From Lactuca virosa (lineage: Eukaryota; Streptophyta; Magnoliopsida; Asterales; Asteraceae): a DNA stretch of 64,000 nt. The translations under genes and the position numbers were made by a program. Of the stretch, positions 1 through 13,394 are shown piece by piece; within the stretch, counting starts at the first letter, position 1, and every line of letters starts with the position of its first letter. The stretch covers positions 364,814,783 through 364,878,782 of the forward strand of contig CAKMRJ010000001.1 in assembly GCA_928212115.1 (NCBI GenBank), read 5' to 3'. Below the pieces are notes generated by a model, which had not been told where the DNA came from, made no database searches, and saw only the letters and a program-made list of their open reading frames with translations.

Positions 1-60
1 CATTATAACTGTGGTAAACAACTTATAAGCCTTTGAAGTTTAAACCCCAGGGTTATAGAA

Positions 61-1184
61 ATGAGGCAAGAGACTGCTGAAGAAGGAGAGGAAATAAGGA
101 GCATATTAAAAGTCATTGCAGCCACTGGAAAGTTCTGGTATGCTACAAATTTTGTTATCAACCTAATCCTTATATCTCAATTCTCAAATTCAACAACACC
201 TGTATCTTAATGAATTATGATTAGTATTATTAATTTTACATATGTGACACTGCAGTCATGATTGGGAGAAACTGAGAAGCATGTTGTCTCTTCATTTAAA
301 GCAGGTATGGGGAGGTATGCCAATTTACAAACTTAAACAAGTTTTGGATGCATCATTGACTTGAATGTGACAAGTTTTATTATGTTTATATGAATTGTTG
401 CTACAGGTTATTTCTGAGTATCCACAAACAAAAGTGACAATAGAGGAACAAAAAGTGTCATTAGGGGAGACGCATGCTGAGTTGGTGAAAAGGTTGGATG
501 ATGGTATTTCCGCAATCATGTACCTTGTCATTTTTATTAATTAAGAATTTTACATTTTTCTTTTTCGCTAATGATGAATTTCCATTTCTTGATTATGTTT
601 TTCAGCCCTTCATAGTTTTGTTGATGGTCCACCATTTACCCTACAAAGGTTATCCGAGGTGATTATGCTATAATTTGTAATAAACATTCCATATAATGAG
701 GATTATGAGAAGGGCATTTACGTCTTTTATATGAACAGATCATATTGGATGCAAGAAGTTTGTATCCAAATCTATCAAAGCTTGCTCTTGCCTTAGAAAA
801 GGTAAGAGTCTTTAATTACATTTATGAGTTATGAGATTGCAAATTTTGTTAATTTATTGTTAACCTTGTTTGTAGAATTTGTCTGTGACATCAACATTGA
901 CCATGTCAACCGATCCTGATCCACAATCTCTCATAACAACACCAAATGGACTTGACAAAGTAACCGAGGATCCAAATCCAAATCCAAATTCAATTCCAAA
1001 TCCAAATCCACAAGTGGAATCTGATGCGGTGATGGAAAATGGAGTCCTACCTGTGACTGCAGTAGATAGGGATGAAGTAATGACAGAAGTGGAGGCTGAT
1101 GTGAGTGATGTTATGACAATGGACATGGAAACCTATGAGAAGTCATCTGAAGAATCAAGTCCTATGACAACATGTGATTCTTAA
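61..1184 (+). CDS. PP4R2: Protein phosphatase 4 regulatory subunit 2 (PP4R2-like), 3' six exons
   Basis: Six exons splice in frame with GT-AG borders: 61-137, 256-304, 407-503, 606-658, 739-801 and 876-1184 (TAA at 1182-1184), giving 215 codons from the ATG at 61. The peptide matches the plant PP4R2 family as I know it: an EEIRSIL...ATGKF...HDWEKLRSML start, then EYPQTK, LGETHAELVKRLD, SFVDGPPFTLQRL, ILDARSLYPNLSKLALALEK and a TSTLTMSTDP motif ahead of a variable tail. PP4R2 proteins bind the PP4 catalytic subunit and take part in nuclear and DNA-damage phosphatase functions. The tail (exon 6) is acidic with Pro-Asn repeats at about 963-1010. An in-frame stop lies at 34-36, so ATG 61 may be the true start, but a possible splice acceptor near 50 leaves room for an upstream exon. 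Length is close to the roughly 220 aa I recall for the family. Exon 1 to 2 joining makes a Cys codon where the family has Trp. Confidence 0.85.
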
Positions 1185-3742
1185 GTTTTTTTTTTTTTTT
1201 TTTGGGTTATTTTTTGAAACTATTAAAATGTGATTGTAAGAGGTAAAACCCAACATTTGATGTGATAAGTGTAGAGCATGTGAGACATGATGAAACCATT
1301 GGGGTGATATATCTGTTAAGGGAGGTGTTGAGAGTAAGATTCTTCTTCTTTTTTCTTTTTCTCATTAACTCATGTATCCGTATAGTATTTGGTAAAGTAG
1401 TTGAATGAGTAATGATGCATGTATGGATTAAGTATTGTATATGTAGAGTCCGTTTCTTTTCTAGACATATGAATGAGATTAAGTGACCAATTTTACCATT
1501 ATATTTAAAAAAGACAAATTTCATTGTATTCATCATTTATGAATTATGAGAAAAAAGAAGTGGAAATATGTAAAAAAGAAACAGCGAGCCCTAAAGACGT
1601 TTTAATTTTTATTCAATGTTTCCAGATATAGTTGGCAGCAGCGGTGTGCTGGTCCAACCCCAACCCATGGGTTCATCCAAACTGTAAGAAGCTATTTAGT
1701 GGGACCCACATTAATTTAGACAGCTGGAATTATATAGGAAAATAGTATTATGTTTGGTCATATATGATATATAGTATGGGAATATGACATAACGAGAAAT
1801 CGAGTTCACATCTGAGTTGCAATTTAGGATGTCGTTTTGGTAATTTTGGTTAAGACTTTTCTCATGCTTTGCCATTTTCCACCGAGTTATTTTAAAAGCT
1901 TTTCGCTTATTAGCTTGCTTTTATAAGTATTTTACTATATCATTCGTTGCTGTTTCATCTCTTTGGTCGACTTTCATGTATTTTGTTCACCAATCAAGTT
2001 CTCAACCGCTTTAGCTTATGATTATATTGTGTTTTGATTTTTTGGTTTTGATCAAGAAAAAACATACATGTCCTCCCATGCTTCCCTAGTGATTAAGGTG
2101 TAATAACTTAATAACTAAAAACCAGAAAGAAAAAGTTGAAAGTTTAATTGATAAATTGGTTACAAATACATTGGATTTGGTGTGTTCCACATGCAAATAA
2201 AAGTTCCAGACTAAAATAAAAAGCTTTAAATCCGAAAGCTACTTGTTGCGTTTAATAAAAAAAACTCTTATAATGTTGTAAATTAACTTAGTTACCCTTT
2301 TTTAAAATCAATGACGTTTTAAGATAAGTTCTTTTATGAAGCTCTGAAAGTTTAAAATCTTCCATCTAATTTTACCGAACATGCGTACACAAATAAAAGT
2401 TCCCAATTTTAATTAGTTTTACCGACGATACCTGTTTGTTACCTTTTTGTAATTCACTCCGAGATATGGGTTTGATGGTTTTAATATAATTACACGTGGC
2501 TCAGTGGGTCGTGTTTACTATATACTATTGCAACATTCCACTTGACATAAATCTTAAAGTCTATTGACTATTTATATAATATTTACTAGTATTTGCCATT
2601 TTCTTAGTCTACCGACCAATAATCTATACTATTCTTGCAAACTATGATGGCCCTTTTGAAGTATACTGATACGAATAAAAACCAATTAAAATCCAAATGG
2701 TTTTAATCGTCAATTTTGACAAAATAACCAATCTGTTCAAACATGTCTTCATCTTGATAACTGACATTTCCCATCTTTAAAAAACAAACACGTCCATTTG
2801 ATATAACAAAATAAGAAATAACCACAAATAATTTAAACTCTGTTCCCTGTGGTTTTGTACTGATCTAAAGCAGACGTACTTGTAAGAAACATGTGGGGTT
2901 AAAATACAGCATTGTGTGCCAACACACACACAAGACACAACCATCCCCACCACTACCCCCAACACATTCACTCTTATTATTGACTACAAGCGATCAAAAA
3001 ATAGTGTACCTCCCCTGACCATTGTCACTACTCACGACCCCTACCATGTTTTATCTCAAAAGTTGAATACGCCACGTTTCGATCACAAATTCATAATCAA
3101 ATCTTTTAGTTTTTTGGCTCGGAATCAGTATCTATAAGCTTCTTACACGTCACCTAATCATCTTGTATGCTCTCTTGCGCTTATGAACCATGTCTTTTTC
3201 CGCTATAATCGAGATATATGATTAGGTTTATGAGGTTCGAATTCGATAATTATAAAGTTTTATGTCGTAAAAGATCAATGTAACCTAAAACATGTATTGA
3301 TAGCATTCAAACAACTATCTACTAACTTATTCTCCCCGTCGTTATATAACGTTTAAAGTTACCAAACTGTCATGAACATTAACTTCCATATAGTAACGGT
3401 TGCCGGAATCCATCATTCCCAACCCTCATGTCAAAAAGTCGCCATATAAAATTTTCTTTCTCACATCACTTTTAACCCTCCAAACCCTAAACACTTTGAA
3501 ATGAAACCTTTTACCCCACACACTTTGGTACAAATCTTAATGGATATAGTACAAGTTAAAAATAGAATAAAGAGAGAGGGAGCACGAGGTTCTCCATGTT
3601 GTTGCAGTTTTAATTTTGGTGATAACAGCGGTACCGAGCCCAAGCCAAAACTCTTCCCGAATAGTTCAGTCCACCCTAATAATATAACATTCAAGTGACA
3701 TTTTATATAGAAAATGTGCGTCTACCCTAGCCGTAAACACAT
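1185..3742. other. Intergenic, including the PP4R2 3' UTR
   Basis: A T-run at 1186-1203 follows the stop codon, and AT-rich sequence continues without a convincing ORF. Short ORFs here have no recognisable domain or splice context. I see no RNA gene and no clear repeat in this stretch. Promoter or terminator positions cannot be fixed from the sequence. Confidence 0.6.
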
Positions 3743-3745
3743 TTA

Positions 3746-4372
3746 GGTGCTGTTTGTTTTTTGGAAAAAACCTCTTCAGACCTCTTACTGCTGCGCGGCG
3801 CAGAACACGCGCAACACTTTTCATCTCGCAGCTGTTTGTTTTTCAAAAGTATTCGGATTAGAAAACATCTGCGCGTGTTCTTCTTGGCGTAACACTTGTT
3901 TTGTCTCTTCCTACATCTTCCAACCTCTTCTTCTTTTTTTTCTTGCTAAAATATTGATTATATATTGCTGAAATCTTATTTCACATTTTTTTTCGTTTTT
4001 TTTGTTTATTCTTGTTGATTTTTTTTCTTTTTTTTTATATTCAATAATAATAATTTGTTAATGAAATATCATTATTTTAGGCTAAAATATCTTTATTTTT
4101 TTTTATTAAAATATCATTATTTTTTGCTGAAATATCATAAATTCTTGCCGAAATGTCATACATTATTAAATTTTCGGTATTAAAAAATTATTTTCGGATT
4201 ATAAAATCAATTTATTTTATTTTTTTAATATCTGCAGCAGCATGCAGATGTTAAAAAAACAAACACGCTTCTTATTACAGTCTGCAACCGTTTGGTCCAC
4301 CTCTTCTACTGCAGAGGGTTGCAGAGGTGGTCTGCAGACTTTATGGATTTTTGTTTCAAAAAAACAAACACC
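3746..4372. mobile_element. PIF/Harbinger-type MITE, 627 bp
   Basis: The ends are inverted repeats: GGTGCTGTTTGTTTTTTGG on the left and, read on the other strand, GGTGTTTGTTTTTTTGAAAC on the right. Both ends continue into related CTCTGCAGACC-like sequence. A 3-bp TTA is repeated at 3743-3745 and 4373-4375. A TTA/TWA duplication with short GG...CC inverted repeats and no coding capacity fits the PIF/Harbinger class of miniature elements (family knowledge). The interior is AT-rich apart from the ends. Confidence 0.75.
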
Positions 4373-4533
4373 TTATTCCCACAGAGTAGATCCAAGTTTG
4401 ATCCCCGTTCCCTCTTTCGTTTTTTTATAGATTACATAATTTTAGTATTAAGTTGACCCGATACTTGCCTTATTTTAAAATTTTATATAAATTTGAACAA
4501 AATTTGTTTTACAAATTTTCCTTAACTTTATTT

Positions 4534-5121
<588 letters not shown>

Positions 5122-5193
<72 letters not shown>
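5122..5193. repeat. (TA)n microsatellite, 72 bp
   Basis: Pure TA repeat separating inverted-repeat elements 1 and 2. Confidence 0.97.
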
Positions 5194-6250
<1,057 letters not shown>

Positions 6251-6770
6251 AAAAGTTACATTAACTCATGTCAATTAAGTCACTTTCGTTAATTTTTAAC
6301 AGATCCCCAGTTACAAAACCTACGTGGAAGTGTGACACACCGAAGAAGCTTATGTAGCAGTGTGACATCCCCTATTTTTCAGAACCATTTTTCTTTACGC
6401 TTTAAAATCATAATATCTTTGTTTGCGGAAAATCCCAGTATAATAAAACATTTTGTGGAAATTGTCTCATTTTATTAAAATATATTTGAGTAAGATGTTG
6501 TTCCGAAATACAAAAACTCTAAGGATGTCATAATTAATACATAACATTGTTATAACGTAAAGACCTAATGGTCGTGAACACTATTGCAGGCTGTCTCTTA
6601 ATCACTCAACATCCTAATAAAGTTCTAACAGCTTTAACCCTGTTAAATGTGATGCATATAATTTGAATGGGTTAGGTTGTGAAACTGGTGAGACACATAT
6701 TCCCATAATATTATTATGATAATAATTTATAATTATCAAATATGCAAAGCCAACTGTTACCAAACAATAT

Positions 6771-6950
6771 AGATATATCTCATAACTTAGATATCTATAA
6801 AACATTACACCTATACATACCCATCCCAACCGATTTTCACAAATCATAGTCCATGATTATAGATATATCTCATAACTTAGATATCTATAAAACATTACAC
6901 CTATACATACCCATCCCAACCGATTTTCACAAATCATAGTCCATGATTAT
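6771..6950. repeat. Tandem duplication, 2 x 90 bp
   Basis: 6771-6860 and 6861-6950 appear identical by eye, each beginning AGATATATCTCATAACTTAG. Apparent identity suggests a recent duplication inside LTR A. Confidence 0.93.
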
Positions 6951-7892
6951 CAGGAAGAATCAATTCGCCCGATGAATCGTTTAGAGCAATGGTTTGACCA
7001 CACAACTAGGACTTCCTTGGCCGATGTAAGTCATAAAGGCAATTTAAGCCATCAGAGTATTTGATGAATATGGTATCCTATTTCATCTATGTCTGTGAGT
7101 TATAAGTCCACACTAGCAACGTAATTCACAAGACCATATAAAATGATTAGGTGTTGTCATCTTACTATAGTAGATGACTAGACATACCATTTCAGTTTCC
7201 TGATCGAATACACCATATCTGACTGTCCAAAGGAATACTATCACGTACTCCGGTACGTAATCCGTACATCGACACCTGATAGTGTCGCAAAACATAGTTT
7301 TACTCTTCGTACCTATCACACACACTCCTAATATGATGCTTCATAATATCTAAACTTAATTGAACTAAGCATCCCCTTTAAGTCCTAGTGGATAACTAGA
7401 CAAGATTACAATGTCTGTAATTAACGCAATTTCCTGCGTAGGTAATATTTTTACACTACATGGTATAACTAAACACTCTTTCGATTTAACTTGAACCAAT
7501 CATCCTTTATAAATCTTATTTTATTACTAGGTAAGACTTTAATGCTTATAATCGATTTCTGAACCATTTTCTTGTTTATACCATACTATCGCAACACAAT
7601 ATGTGACGATTCTTTTATCCAACTTAATTGGATCTAAATATTATTTATACGTCTTAGTTTTAAACTTAGACAAGATTACAATCTTCAATTCAACTTTTAA
7701 TACCAACTCTGTTTAGACAACGCTATCGTAAATTAATGTATATATTTAATACATAGTATCAGGTATTTTAAAATACAATAATCTTTTAAGTAATAATATT
7801 TATTTTTAAGATTATCATTGTAACGGTCGGGATTCAGGTATTTACCTTTTCTACCCTCAGAATATTTTTCTTTTGCAAAGAAGGGTCCCTAC

Positions 7893-8018
7893 GTACGCTG
7901 GGCGTGCATGTATATGCTTAGCGTACCAGGGAGGGCTGATCGCGGACATGCACCACGTACGCGGGGCGTACGTGGCTTAAGACTATAATCCTAATTTTAG
8001 GCAAAGCTCATATTTAAA
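7893..8018 (+). promoter_or_regulatory. GTACGC(NNN)GCGTAC dyads upstream of the LTR B TATA-like box
   Basis: GTACGCTGGGCGTGC at 7893-7907 and GTACGCGGGGCGTAC at 7957-7971 are inverted repeats with 6-bp arms and a 3-bp spacer. TATTTAAA follows at 8011-8018, about 40 bp downstream of the second. A second cluster lies at 8658-8694. A role in transcription is inferred from position only. Confidence 0.6.
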
Positions 8019-8657
8019 CACTCTTATGTTGCTTGGACCTTACCCTAGACAACCTCCATTGCCTTTTATCGTCCCAAAACCCTAGATTTGCATGAGAGTG
8101 TGATCCTTGAGCTTAAAAGTGTTTTTGGTGGCCATTTTAGTGGGTTTGCAAAAAGGAGAAGGTGGTGATGAAGTCTTGGATGCTATTGAGCTTCTAGATC
8201 CTGCATCTAGTTCATCTTGAGGAACTTCTGGAGGTAAAAAGTCTAGACTTTGCTATTTCTTTTGCTAGTTTGAGTTAGGGTTTGTTATGGAGTCCATTTT
8301 TGGTCCATGGACCCTCTCTTATGAGTTTAAGCAACTCCAGAGGTTAGAAATGTTGGATCTAAGCTCCTTGGGCATGCTAGGTACATAAAAATGCTATCTT
8401 GAAGGTTTTATTGGGACCATGAATAAGTTTAAGGTCTTTAAAGGGGTCTTAATGGGGAAAAAATGAGGTATTGGAATCCCATGTGGCATGCAAGGGCATA
8501 AAGTTGCCAACTTTATGCCCTAGGACATCTTAATAGACTCAGATCTGGAATTGGACGTTGAGATTTTGAGTATTAAGCACTTAATGGACTTTGTGCATGA
8601 GTTGTTTGTACAGTGGGCGTAATGATATGTACGATGTGTGTACAACCAACAGTTTCA

Positions 8658-8694
8658 GTACGCTAAGCGTACTGATATGGTATGCTGGGTGTAC
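8658..8694 (+). repeat. Second dyad cluster of LTR B
   Basis: GTACGCTAAGCGTAC (8658-8672) has perfect 6-bp arms. GTATGCTGGGTGTAC (8680-8694) is a decayed copy with C-to-T type changes. Confidence 0.8.
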
Positions 8695-9189
8695 GCTCCT
8701 AGTGGAGTTTGTGCTTCGTTGGGCTTTTGAGCTAATTGGGCCCTTTTCAACATTGGACATGGACCCAATCAGAGTTATTGTGATTTTGTTCTAGTTAGAC
8801 CATAAGTGGCATGGTTGGGCCTTTTGGGCCTTGTGGCCCATTATTGTTTGGGCCTTGGATGTTAGGCCCATTCAGGAAGGAAGGCTTTTTGTAACATCCC
8901 AAAATTTAAGGCTAAAAATCTCATTTTTATTATAAGAAAACCTTTAATAACTTTGTTCGTGACATTGAAAACATTTCAATTAAAACAAATATCAGAGTCT
9001 AATCCCAAAGATCACATAATGCGGAATAACATGGGTGATGCGCTGCGATCGTCCCGAGATCCTTTTCTTGAAAATTGAAGATACCTGAAACCAAAACTGT
9101 AAACCGTAAGCACGAAGCTTAGTGAGTTCCCCAAATACCACATACCATACATATCCACTGAGCCATACATATCAAACATATCCATAATC

Positions 9190-9445
9190 AAATAAGTTGC
9201 TATGTGCCGCACATAGTCTTGCCGTTATGCCACGGGCCGCCACATGGTCTTTCCTGCTAAGCCGGGGGCCACCCCTGGGTCTTACAGACAAGTGCCAAGA
9301 GCCGCCTCCCGGTCTTCCATGCAAGTATCACAAAGACAACTAGCATACATATTAATCTACTTAGCTAATGAGCATACAGTGTGCCAGGAGCCACCTCCTA
9401 GTCTTTCATACATATTGCCTAGGGCTAACCCCCGAGTCTCCCTAC
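9190..9445 (-). repeat. Tandem unit array in the variable slot of LTR C
   Basis: Recurring degenerate units of the type TGCCA(N)GGGCCGCC(N)CNNGGTCTT(N)CAT appear at about 9210, 9255, 9290, 9380 and 9415. The array lies between the conserved AGTGAGTTCCCC block and the GGGCCGACGTTG block at 9460. Confidence 0.65.
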
Positions 9446-10030
9446 CATACATAAACTAAATGGGCCGACGTTGTGGCTGTAGACCCATACAAACAGTGAA
9501 GAGACTCACCTCGAACGCTGAAGCTCGCTGCCTGAACTCCCTAGCTGCTGCCCTGACGGCTTCCCAAACTAACAATTACCAACACACAAAATCCAATTAG
9601 CAACTAAGTTCTAAACCATGAACCATAATCAAATCTTGGGGTAAAATGACCATTTTACCCCTGGCCCAACAAGACCATAACTAAGGCCCAAAACTATATA
9701 ATCCATAAAAACCCATCAATGGCCCAATTTTCCAAATTGGGCCCAAACCCTTATATGGGCCTTTCCCTAAAGCCCATTTACTTCTCTGAACCAATGATTT
9801 TTTCGATGGCCCAAAGGTCAATCCCATTGGGCCCAATCAAGGCCTAACTACATTGGGCCCACTAAGGCCCAATTCATCATCCAAGGCCCATTTGGGCAAA
9901 CCCAGCAAGGCAAGCCCAACCAGAAGTCCATTACTCTAAAATCCTTAGTCCATTATCAACCCAAACCAAAGGATAGGTCCAATACCAAGCTAGCCCACAA
10001 TCAAAGAGTCCAAAACTTGCTCAGGGGTTG

Positions 10031-10137
10031 CTCACGTCGTGAGCCCTTCATGCTCACGTCGTGAGGTCCTGGTTTCAGTCCAGGAACTTCCTCGAATACA
10101 TACTCACGTCGTGAGGCTTCATTCCTCACGTCGTGAG
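10031..10137 (-). repeat. CTCACGTCGTGAG dyad cluster, downstream cluster of LTR C
   Basis: Four exact copies at 10031-10043, 10053-10065, 10103-10115 and 10125-10137. Each has 6-bp arms CTCACG/CGTGAG around a single T. Confidence 0.93.
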
Positions 10138-10715
10138 TCCAGATTTGACCAAAAATGAGCATTAAGCTCTTAATCCATTAAGCCTTAACATGTGATAGTT
10201 TATAGGGTCTTCCTTGACCCCAAGAACCATAAAAATCGAAGCTTTCCAGTCACATATGTCCAATACATGACTTAAACACCAACCAAGATCAAAATGAAGG
10301 AAAAAGGACCAAGACTCAAACTTGGAGTCCAAAACCATGACCAAAGTCCAGATCTAGAACATATAAGGCTTAAAGTACCACCATGATCCATAAAGTTGCC
10401 AACTTTATGGATTCCATGCATGCTAAGCAACATTATAAGCCATAAAATGCATGGAAACTTAGATCTAACAAGCAAGGAAAGGAAAGGCATGAACTTGAAG
10501 ACTTAAAAAGGTCCAAAAGCTCCATAACTAGCTGATGATGAAGCCAAGAAGCTAACCAATGCACCACCAATGATATTCTTCTCCTTAATGAGCTTCAAAA
10601 ATCTCTTGAATAACACCATAATGACCAAGAATTTCAATGGGGGCTGAGATTAGGGTTTCCAGAGGTGGTGGGAGTGAAAGAGGCTGAGGAGAAGCAACCC
10701 TAATCATCTTATACC

Positions 10716-10792
10716 TTTAAATACCTGAAAATTAGGGTTTTGGAGCATCAAGAGCTCCTCACGTCGTGAGCCCTTAATTCTCACGTCATGAG
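10716..10792 (-). promoter_or_regulatory. CTCACGTCGTGAG dyads upstream of the LTR C TATA-like box
   Basis: One exact copy at 10758-10770 and one with a single change at 10780-10792. On the minus strand these lie about 35 bp upstream of TATTTAAA (plus 10716-10723). This mirrors the layout in LTRs B, E and F, but with an unrelated dyad. Confidence 0.6.
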
Positions 10793-11446
10793 CCTTAAAT
10801 AAACTTGGTCAACAAGTCAAGGATCACTCACCCGAACTACTCCAACTTCAAACGGCCATAACTTCTTCGTTTCAACTCCGTTTTTGACGTTCTTTATATC
10901 CACGGAAAGGTGGCGAGAATCTCTACATAACTATCAACTTATCCTCACCTCAAAACCTTCCGAACGAAAAATCCAAAATTCATAAAGAGCGCGAACTGCC
11001 ACTTTACCGATATACCCCTTGGCTCCAATGCACAACACAAACTCCCGGATTACCTCAAATACATTATTAGTACCCAAATGGGTCTAGATCTCTATTTTCT
11101 AAAGGCCCTAAGCCTTATGATCACCTATATTAAGGCCACAATCCCGAATTAGGAAAGCGATTCGGAACACGTCGTTACACTTTTGGGCCATATTAGAGGA
11201 AAGTGGACTTAGGATTCTGGGCCTTTGGCTAAATTGTGTCATAATCCTAATTAAGGTAATTTGTATATATATTCAGTGTGAGGTTTTTAGATCGATAGCC
11301 GAGTAGTTATTGTTTCAGCAGTCTGAGGTGAGTCTTCTCATTATACCAATGGGTCTAAGGCACCAATGTCGGCCCATTACTTGATATGTGGTGTTAATAG
11401 TTGAAACGCAATGGTTTTGTTAGTTGGCATGTAATGAATTATGTGA

Positions 11447-11606
11447 AGACCATGGGGGAGCCGATGACACTTGGTTATCAGACCATTGGGGGAGCCCATG
11501 ACATTCCAGGTAAAGACCATGGGGGAGCCCATGGCACTTAGTTATCAGACTATGGGGGGGAGCCCATGACATTCCAGGTGAAGACCAAGGAGGGAGTCCA
11601 TGGCAA
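11447..11606 (+). repeat. Tandem array in the variable slot of LTR B
   Basis: Five units of AGACCATGGGGGAGCCCATG type start near 11447, 11480, 11515, 11547 and 11582, at 32-35 bp spacing. CCATGGG and CCCATGG arms could pair within a unit. The array sits between the CCAATGTCGGCCCATT block and the GGAACTCACTAAG block. Confidence 0.85.
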
Positions 11607-13394
11607 TTATATATATGTGTTGCATGGTATTATGTGGTTGTATGTTTTGTGTATTTTGGGAACTCACTAAGCGTTCGCTTACAGTTTGTTGGGTGTTTCA
11701 AGCATTTCTGGGTCTAAGGGGAAGGGCCCGACTTGATGGCGCATCATTCACTCTCCAATATTTCCGCATTCATTGTTTTGGATACTCTGATCTTTTGGAT
11801 ATGATTTGATGTAATGGAATTTTGGAAAACAAAACATGATTGTAATTTCTAAATATTGAATGAAAAATTTTATTTAAATTTTTGGGTTGTTACAGTCATG
11901 TAATAATATCATATAAGAACTTTAACACAATAATAACCATATATGGTTCATAAAATATGCGTTATCAAATATACATTTACTAAATATTCAAGATAATAAA
12001 CATTTAACTCATATATAAACTTTCAAACAAATATTTAATATTTTTTTAATAATTACTTGTATTAAATCGTATTGATGAAAGTAACTATACACTCACCTGA
12101 TTTAGGTGGAAGACTTGCGGGAGAGTCATCTCTTTGACTCACACTTCAAATTCCCTTTTAAACCAACCTAAACATGAATATTACTAAGTCTTGGTATTCG
12201 TTTGTATTTATAAAGTTTAATCATTATAATGTTTTTATCAGATATATCAATAATCCGAAAAGAACACTGATATATAGTTTATAAAGAGCAACCAAGTAAG
12301 ATCGTATCGGGGGTAGGATCCCTTTGGTATATATAGAGATATACTGTTTGGAAAATCCACTTAAACACCTCATAGATCTAGCCTAGACATCACTCCCGTA
12401 AGTAGACCAGTCAGTATAATGAGACTGGTATTATTGATAAATCTTATTTATAAGTTCATAATAACGTTTACGAACATAAATATAAGTTATACTTATAGTA
12501 CGGTAAGCAGAACTCAACTTACAGGTTGTTTAATGAAAAATCGAACATTGCACGGACAGAACTTCGAAACCGAAATATCTATTTCTTCGGGCTCTCTGAC
12601 GCTCTAGAGCTTTGCTATCAACACCTAATAACTACTAAATTCGGGCCTCAGAAGAATCCGAGAGAGAAAAGATTAAGCACCAAATAAGCCAAAAATCAGA
12701 CAATTTATAACAATTTTTTCAGGAGCCGTGCCACACCCTGCAACGTGTCAGCATCTGGTCGCAAGCTGTGGTGAGGAAGGGTGTCTTCTGATTGCGACAC
12801 ATGTCGCCCTCTGGTGGTGCCACATGTCAGCTCCTCATTGGTCCATATTTAATATATATATTTTTTCTAAAAATCACAACTTTCGCATACAGACTCTGTT
12901 TTCAATGGTTTTTATATCCACACGTTTCTGTCGACAAGTGCTACACTTTCATTTAAACTTCATTGGCTAATTCACATTTTATTTTTCGTTTTACGGTCCA
13001 AGAAGGCTTAGACTGTAAATAACACTGAGAAATTCATAACTTCTTCATATAAGCTCTATTTTTGACGTTCTTTATATAAACAATTTCATATTGAAGAGTA
13101 CTAAAACTTTCATTTAGATTGTTTCGGCTAACAATCAACTTGAAAACCTAACCCCTCTAGAGAAGATTTGACCCTCTTTGTGTGTGTTTTAGTGTGTGTT
13201 GGTGAGTTTTGAGGAAGAAGAGCCTTGAAGGAGGAGCCTTGATCAAGGGAGAGCTTGTAGATCCAAATTCCACTCATCATTTTCAGCTTCATTGAGGTAT
13301 AAAGCTTGGAACTGCTCATTGTATGGTTAGATCTAGTCTTTATGGAGTTTTGGTCACTTTTTAGTCATATGAATGAGATCTAGTGGGTTTCTTC

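Larger units (their letters stand above)
8890..11179 (-). mobile_element. Solo LTR C, minus orientation, nested in LTR B
   Basis: On the plus strand it runs TGTAACATCCCAAAATTTAAG...ACACGTCGTTACA. CTTTT is duplicated at 8885-8889 and 11180-11184. 2290 bp without retroelement ORFs. Minus-strand landmarks are a TATTTAAA at 10716-10723, CTCACGTCGTGAG dyads, and the conserved GAACTCACTAAGCTTCGTGC block (plus strand about 9100-9130). U3-type modules lie at about 10845-10990. Confidence 0.88.
7819..11894 (+). mobile_element. LTR B: solo LTR (plus) interrupted by solo LTR C
   Basis: Starts TGTAACGGTCGGGATT and ends TTTGGGTTGTTACA. Flanks are ATCAT (7814-7818) and GTCAT (11895-11899), a 5-bp duplication with one mismatch. 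Without nested LTR C it is about 1.8 kb and has no internal coding region, so it is a solo LTR. It has a TATA-like TATTTAAA at 8011-8018 preceded by GTACGC..GCGTAC dyads. A tandem array at 11447-11606 is followed by the conserved GGAACTCACTAAGCGTTCGC block. Confidence 0.82.
6361..13130 (-). mobile_element. LTR A: long LTR, minus orientation, interrupted by LTR B; far end truncated
   Basis: Begins TGTGACATCCCC, the inverted end of the LTR type that terminates GGGGATGTCACA. Sequence on both sides of the insertion (6361-7818 and 11895-13130) aligns with the reverse complement of solo LTR D: the shared stretch around 12290-12480 includes CAACCAAGTA, TTTGGTATA, AAACACCTCA, GTAAGTAGA and GATAAATCTTATTTATA. 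No CGTTACA end or TSD is visible near 13130, so the copy is truncated inside its U3 modules. A dyad with arms GCGACA/TGTCGC lies at 12794-12807, near a minus-strand TATA-like sequence at about 12704. Confidence 0.7.

Noticed and set aside
860..1126. Minus-strand ORF of 88 codons opposite PP4R2 exon 6
   Set aside because: It is the shadow of the repetitive PNPN-coding exon; composition (GFGFGFG) mirrors the sense repeat, and no domain is recognisable.
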